Source: Granulicella arctica
GTDB lineage: Bacteria > Acidobacteriota > Terriglobia > Terriglobales > Acidobacteriaceae
NCBI RefSeq assembly: GCF_025685605.1
Contig: NZ_JAGTUT010000003.1
Span: forward strand, 179,986 to 243,985
Reading direction: 5' to 3'
Length of the DNA: 64,000 nucleotides
Shown in pieces: positions 61,430 to 64,000 of the stretch (positions within the stretch are counted from its first letter, which is position 1; the number at the start of each line of letters is the position of its first letter). The notes beneath the pieces were generated by a model, which searched no databases, had not been told where the DNA came from, and saw only the letters and a list, made by a program, of their open reading frames with translations. The position numbers and the translations under genes are program-made.

Positions 61430-61463
61430 CTCGGAATTGCGTATGTACATACGCAATTCCGAG
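61430..61463. promoter_or_regulatory. 34-bp perfect palindrome
   Basis: Every base from 61430 to 61463 pairs with its mirror position; the centre is GTATGTACATAC and the ends are CTCGG/CCGAG. About 105 bp upstream of paralogue 2. A strong candidate operator for a dimeric or multimeric DNA-binding protein, or a site for partition or replication control. Confidence 0.75.
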
Positions 61464-61640
61464 CTCCTTGCCACACTGCAGGCATGCAATCATCCGCAAG
61501 GAGAATACAGGCCGAAATCATGGATGGAAGGCGGTCGGCAGCGTGGTGGCCACGTCGAGAGCCGGTAGCAAGCCGAGCAGCTATTCCTTACAGCGCCTGG
61601 CGAGAAGGAGTAGCCCCAGGGACCATGGCGTGGTGCGGTA

Positions 61641-61670
61641 TGGCTGTATGTACATCGATACATACAGCCA
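61641..61670. promoter_or_regulatory. 12-bp inverted repeat sharing the palindrome core
   Basis: TGGCTGTATGTA at 61641-61652 and TACATACAGCCA at 61659-61670 flank CATCGA. The TGTATGTACAT element matches the centre of the 34-bp palindrome 180 bp away. The 61326-61886 gap holds these two sites and no convincing gene. Confidence 0.65.
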
Positions 61671-61886
61671 ATTCCACAGCCGGACAGACGACCACGGATA
61701 TGTGATGACGGTCTAAATTATCGAACCTTTAAGTTCCGCATCGTCACCGGGATTTGAGATGGATTCGCGGGCTTTCCTCACTCACTACAATGTCATGGAT
61801 TCGTAATGGATGACATTACGAACTAAAAAAGACTTCAACTGCAACATTAGGAAGTATCTTTATCTGTCGAAGGGTTCTAGCTTTAT

Positions 61887-63149
61887 CTACGTCCGATAGT
61901 AACCGTTCTGTACAGTCGAACTAATTTTCCGTTTGAACCACAGATTCCCAATCAGCGGAGCTGCCACCAAGGCAGCAAGTATTGCAGAAAGCGCAGCCGC
62001 ACCAAGCGACCACCTTGGTCCAAAATGATTGGCCATCCAACCAACGATAGGTGCTCCAATCGCCGTACCTCCGAGTGCCACGCCAACCCGAAGCGCCATG
62101 ACTCTACCGCGCATGGAGGCCTCCGTCGAGAGCTGCATCATGCTGTTCGTACCAACTGTGAAGATGAGAGCAGATATCCCGATCACGGCCAGAGCTGCAG
62201 CAAACCACCAATATCCAGGGGAGAAGGCGGCCAGCGTGTAACCCGTCGCCATCACTCCGGCTCCGACTAGCAGAGAACGAAATGTGGGCCGGGTGCGCCC
62301 GCCAGCTGATAGAAACGCTCCGCTCATGGTGCCGATGGCCATCACAGACGAAAGCCAGCCAAAGGCACGAGCGTCAGCATGAAAGACGCTGACTGCCATT
62401 GTGGAGATGAAGATCGGAAAATTCAAACAGAAGGTGCCAATCAAGAAGAGCATGATGACCATTGTTCTCAGATCACTCCGCGCCCAAACGTAACGAAGTC
62501 CCTCCACGAAGCCACCGGCAGTGCGCGAAGCTCGCGCGCTGACCCGGAGTTCTCGAACACGCAGCAGATACATCGAGAGCAGGACAGCGCCGAAGGACAG
62601 TCCATTGGAAAGAAAAGCCCAGCCCGAGCCGAACTTTGCTATCACCAAACCTGCAATCGCGGGGCCGATCATCTGGCCGGCAAAGAACGAGCTCGAGTTG
62701 AGCGCCACTGCATTCGGAAGTAAATCATCACCTACCAACTCTCCAACGAAGGTTTGCCGCACAGGTGCGTCCAAAGCCGCGGCTGCTCCAAAAGCAAAGG
62801 CAAACACGTAAACGTGCCAAAGCCGCACGTGACCAGAAATGGTAAGTATTCCGAGGGCGAGTGCAAGCACCCCCATGGATGCCTGCGTCAGCATCAGCAA
62901 CTTCCGCTGATTGAAGCGGTCTGCGGCCAGCCCGGTCCACGGCAGGAGGAGCAGTTGCGGGGCGAATTGCAGGCCAGTGACAATGCCGAGAGCAGTCGCA
63001 TCGTGATGCGTCAGCTGCGTGAGCACGATCCAATCCTGTGCAACGCGCTGCATCCAGGTGCCGACGTTCGATACCAAACCGCCTACCGTCCACAAACGAA
63101 AATTGAAGTTTCGGAGCGAACGGAAGGCTCCGATAAAAGGATTTCTCAT
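61887..63149 (-). CDS. MFS transporter (EntS/enterobactin-exporter-like)
   Basis: 420 residues with 12 predicted helices. Starts MRNPFIGAFRSLRNFNFRLW. The first loop motif is AADRFNQRKLLMLTQ (variant of the MFS DxxxRR signature), and RGRVMALRVGVALGG is the second. Similar to the DHA3/EntS branch that exports siderophores or drugs. The ATG at 63149 overlaps the previous gene's stop by four bases, so they are co-translated. Confidence 0.88.
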   Translation of the reverse strand: MRNPFIGAFRSLRNFNFRLWTVGGLVSNVGTWMQRVAQDWIVLTQLTHHDATALGIVTGLQFAPQLLLLPWTGLAADRFNQRKLLMLTQASMGVLALALGILTISGHVRLWHVYVFAFAFGAAAALDAPVRQTFVGELVGDDLLPNAVALNSSSFFAGQMIGPAIAGLVIAKFGSGWAFLSNGLSFGAVLLSMYLLRVRELRVSARASRTAGGFVEGLRYVWARSDLRTMVIMLFLIGTFCLNFPIFISTMAVSVFHADARAFGWLSSVMAIGTMSGAFLSAGGRTRPTFRSLLVGAGVMATGYTLAAFSPGYWWFAAALAVIGISALIFTVGTNSMMQLSTEASMRGRVMALRVGVALGGTAIGAPIVGWMANHFGPRWSLGAAALSAILAALVAAPLIGNLWFKRKISSTVQNGYYRT

Positions 63150-63475
63150 CGCCGCTCCGGGGCGTTGCCTCCGTGAAATTCGCCGAAATGCTTCGCTAAC
63201 TGAAGGCTGATGAGGAGCGCACCAATCGCAAGCGGCGCAATGCATGAGAGGGATCGCAGATCAAAGCGTCCGACACGCAACAGAAGAAGATAGGCGAGAA
63301 TGAAGTTCGTAAAACCCCAGAGGACATTCACGATTGAAGAGGAGAGCCCCTTGCCGGGCGGCTTAGCAAAAGGCGACTGAAAGGCTCTTCCCATGATGCC
63401 GCTCACGAAATGAGGTACGGCATTCGCTAGAAAGAGACCTCCAAAAAAGTACGACACGGAATGCAACCAGTTCAT
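63146..63475 (-). CDS. Small membrane protein coupled to the MFS gene
   Basis: 109 residues, three hydrophobic helices (SVSYFFGGLFLANAVPHFVS; VNVLWGFTNFILAYLLLLR; SCIAPLAIGALLISLQLA). The motif NAVPHFVSGIMGRAFQSPFA with PPGKG recurs in small membrane proteins of unknown function in many bacteria. It overlaps the MFS start by four bases. Confidence 0.75.
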   Translation of the reverse strand: MNWLHSVSYFFGGLFLANAVPHFVSGIMGRAFQSPFAKPPGKGLSSSIVNVLWGFTNFILAYLLLLRVGRFDLRSLSCIAPLAIGALLISLQLAKHFGEFHGGNAPERR

Positions 63476-63512
63476 TATTAAGTTCTCCTCTCGTGTTTCT
63501 TGCGAAATGTCA

Positions 63513-64000
63513 TCATTTGCACTCGACGCGGCCTAGAGCGCTGAGCTGCGCCAGGGCAGCACATGCATCCGGCCACGCGGCGTCCCCTGAGTAGAGTGCA
63601 CTCCGCAGGTAAGCCCAGGTGAGGCGCTGGACCGTAGCTACTCGTTCGGGGCTCTCGTCAGTCGTCTCTGCAGCGTCGTAGCCCGATACACCGCCCAGAC
63701 CGTGCCCACCACCGGCGATGGTGAGCAAGCACTTGGGGCCAGTGCTTAGGATGTACGGGTCAGCATGCCAGTCCGCATCGCGAACGCTGAGGTTCGGATT
63801 GACATCCTTGTCGCCCATAACGACCAGAGTTGGTGTGGTCATCTCAGCGAAGCTGGGCTGCCGGAAGACTGGAAAGCGTTCAAACGCTTGTGCGCTAAGG
63901 TCAGCACCGCCGTTGCCCGGCGCGGCAAGCAGCACCCCGGCTTTGATCCGTGGCTCGGCCAGCCTCACTTTCACTCCGTTTTCATCGACCAGCTGCGCGC
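63513..64000 (-). CDS. Alpha/beta hydrolase, C-terminal part (runs off the window)
   Basis: About 160 residues are visible; the N-terminus lies beyond 64000. GVLLAAPGNGGADLSAQAFE follows the nucleophile region, TPTLVVMGDKDVNPNLSVRD supplies the acid, and IAGGGHGLGGVSGYD carries the catalytic His. Similar to chlorophyllase/PAF-acetylhydrolase-like exported hydrolases. Whether it has a signal peptide cannot be seen. Confidence 0.75.
   Translation of the reverse strand, partial: AQLVDENGVKVRLAEPRIKAGVLLAAPGNGGADLSAQAFERFPVFRQPSFAEMTTPTLVVMGDKDVNPNLSVRDADWHADPYILSTGPKCLLTIAGGGHGLGGVSGYDAAETTDESPERVATVQRLTWAYLRSALYSGDAAWPDACAALAQLSALGRVECK

Noticed and set aside
1..64000. tRNA or rRNA genes
   Set aside because: No segment with cloverleaf-type features or rRNA-like conserved sequence was noticed by eye; a covariance search was not possible.

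Overview
The window looks like an Acidobacteriaceae-type genome (Terriglobia, e.g. the Granulicella/Edaphobacter/Terriglobus group). The reasons are carboxypeptidase-regulatory-domain TonB-dependent receptors, several M61 'glycyl aminopeptidases', secreted proteins of a type common in that group, and a tyrosine recombinase of a type I associate with that phylum. This placement comes from family content only. Many decayed insertion sequences, broken genes and plasmid-like genes suggest an accessory region or a plasmid rather than core chromosome.

Layout. 0-9.5 kb: an SDR oxidoreductase, an ISNCY-type insertion, a decayed small repeated gene, a few housekeeping-like genes, IS110 and tricorn-protease wrecks, and an M61 peptidase. 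9.5-26.9 kb: two decayed IS6-family copies in direct orientation bracket a metal/iron region. It holds a leftward cluster (MerC-domain protein, TonB receptor, His/Cys-rich protein, cation-transporter-like protein, outer-membrane protein) and a rightward cluster (Cys/His-rich secreted protein, TonB receptor, PepSY reductase, degenerate SRAP protein, CDF cation efflux, GNAT acetyltransferase, frameshifted porin). 27-44 kb: BrkB, an IS630, an AsmA-like protein, small membrane proteins, one broken and one intact M61 peptidase, an amidohydrolase and several recurring repeats. 44-46.2 kb: a UvrD-like helicase in an operon with a small ribbon-helix-helix-like protein.

46.5-60 kb is the most unusual part. 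A tyrosine recombinase gene (48412-49367, one frameshift), itself bracketed by inverted copies of a 25-bp motif, is followed by about 19 head-to-tail copies of an imperfect palindrome, about 60-80 bp long where complete. The left arm is AAAACGGCGTTTTGAGCAAC-like and the right arm GTTGCCGAAAACACCGACTT-like, with unpaired bases. Nearly every interval between copies holds one short gene, on either strand. Products include membrane proteins, a lipoprotein, a TonB-domain protein, immunity-protein-like and DUF-like proteins. This is the architecture of an integron gene-cassette array, but neither the recombinase nor the sites look like IntI/attC. I regard it as a candidate undescribed cassette system.

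The array lies between two paralogous ribbon-helix-helix-like genes (45751-46170 and 60942-61325). Each has an upstream palindrome built on a TGTACATACG-like core. After it come an MFS exporter with a small membrane partner and a partial hydrolase running off the window end. No rRNA, tRNA or CRISPR array was seen.
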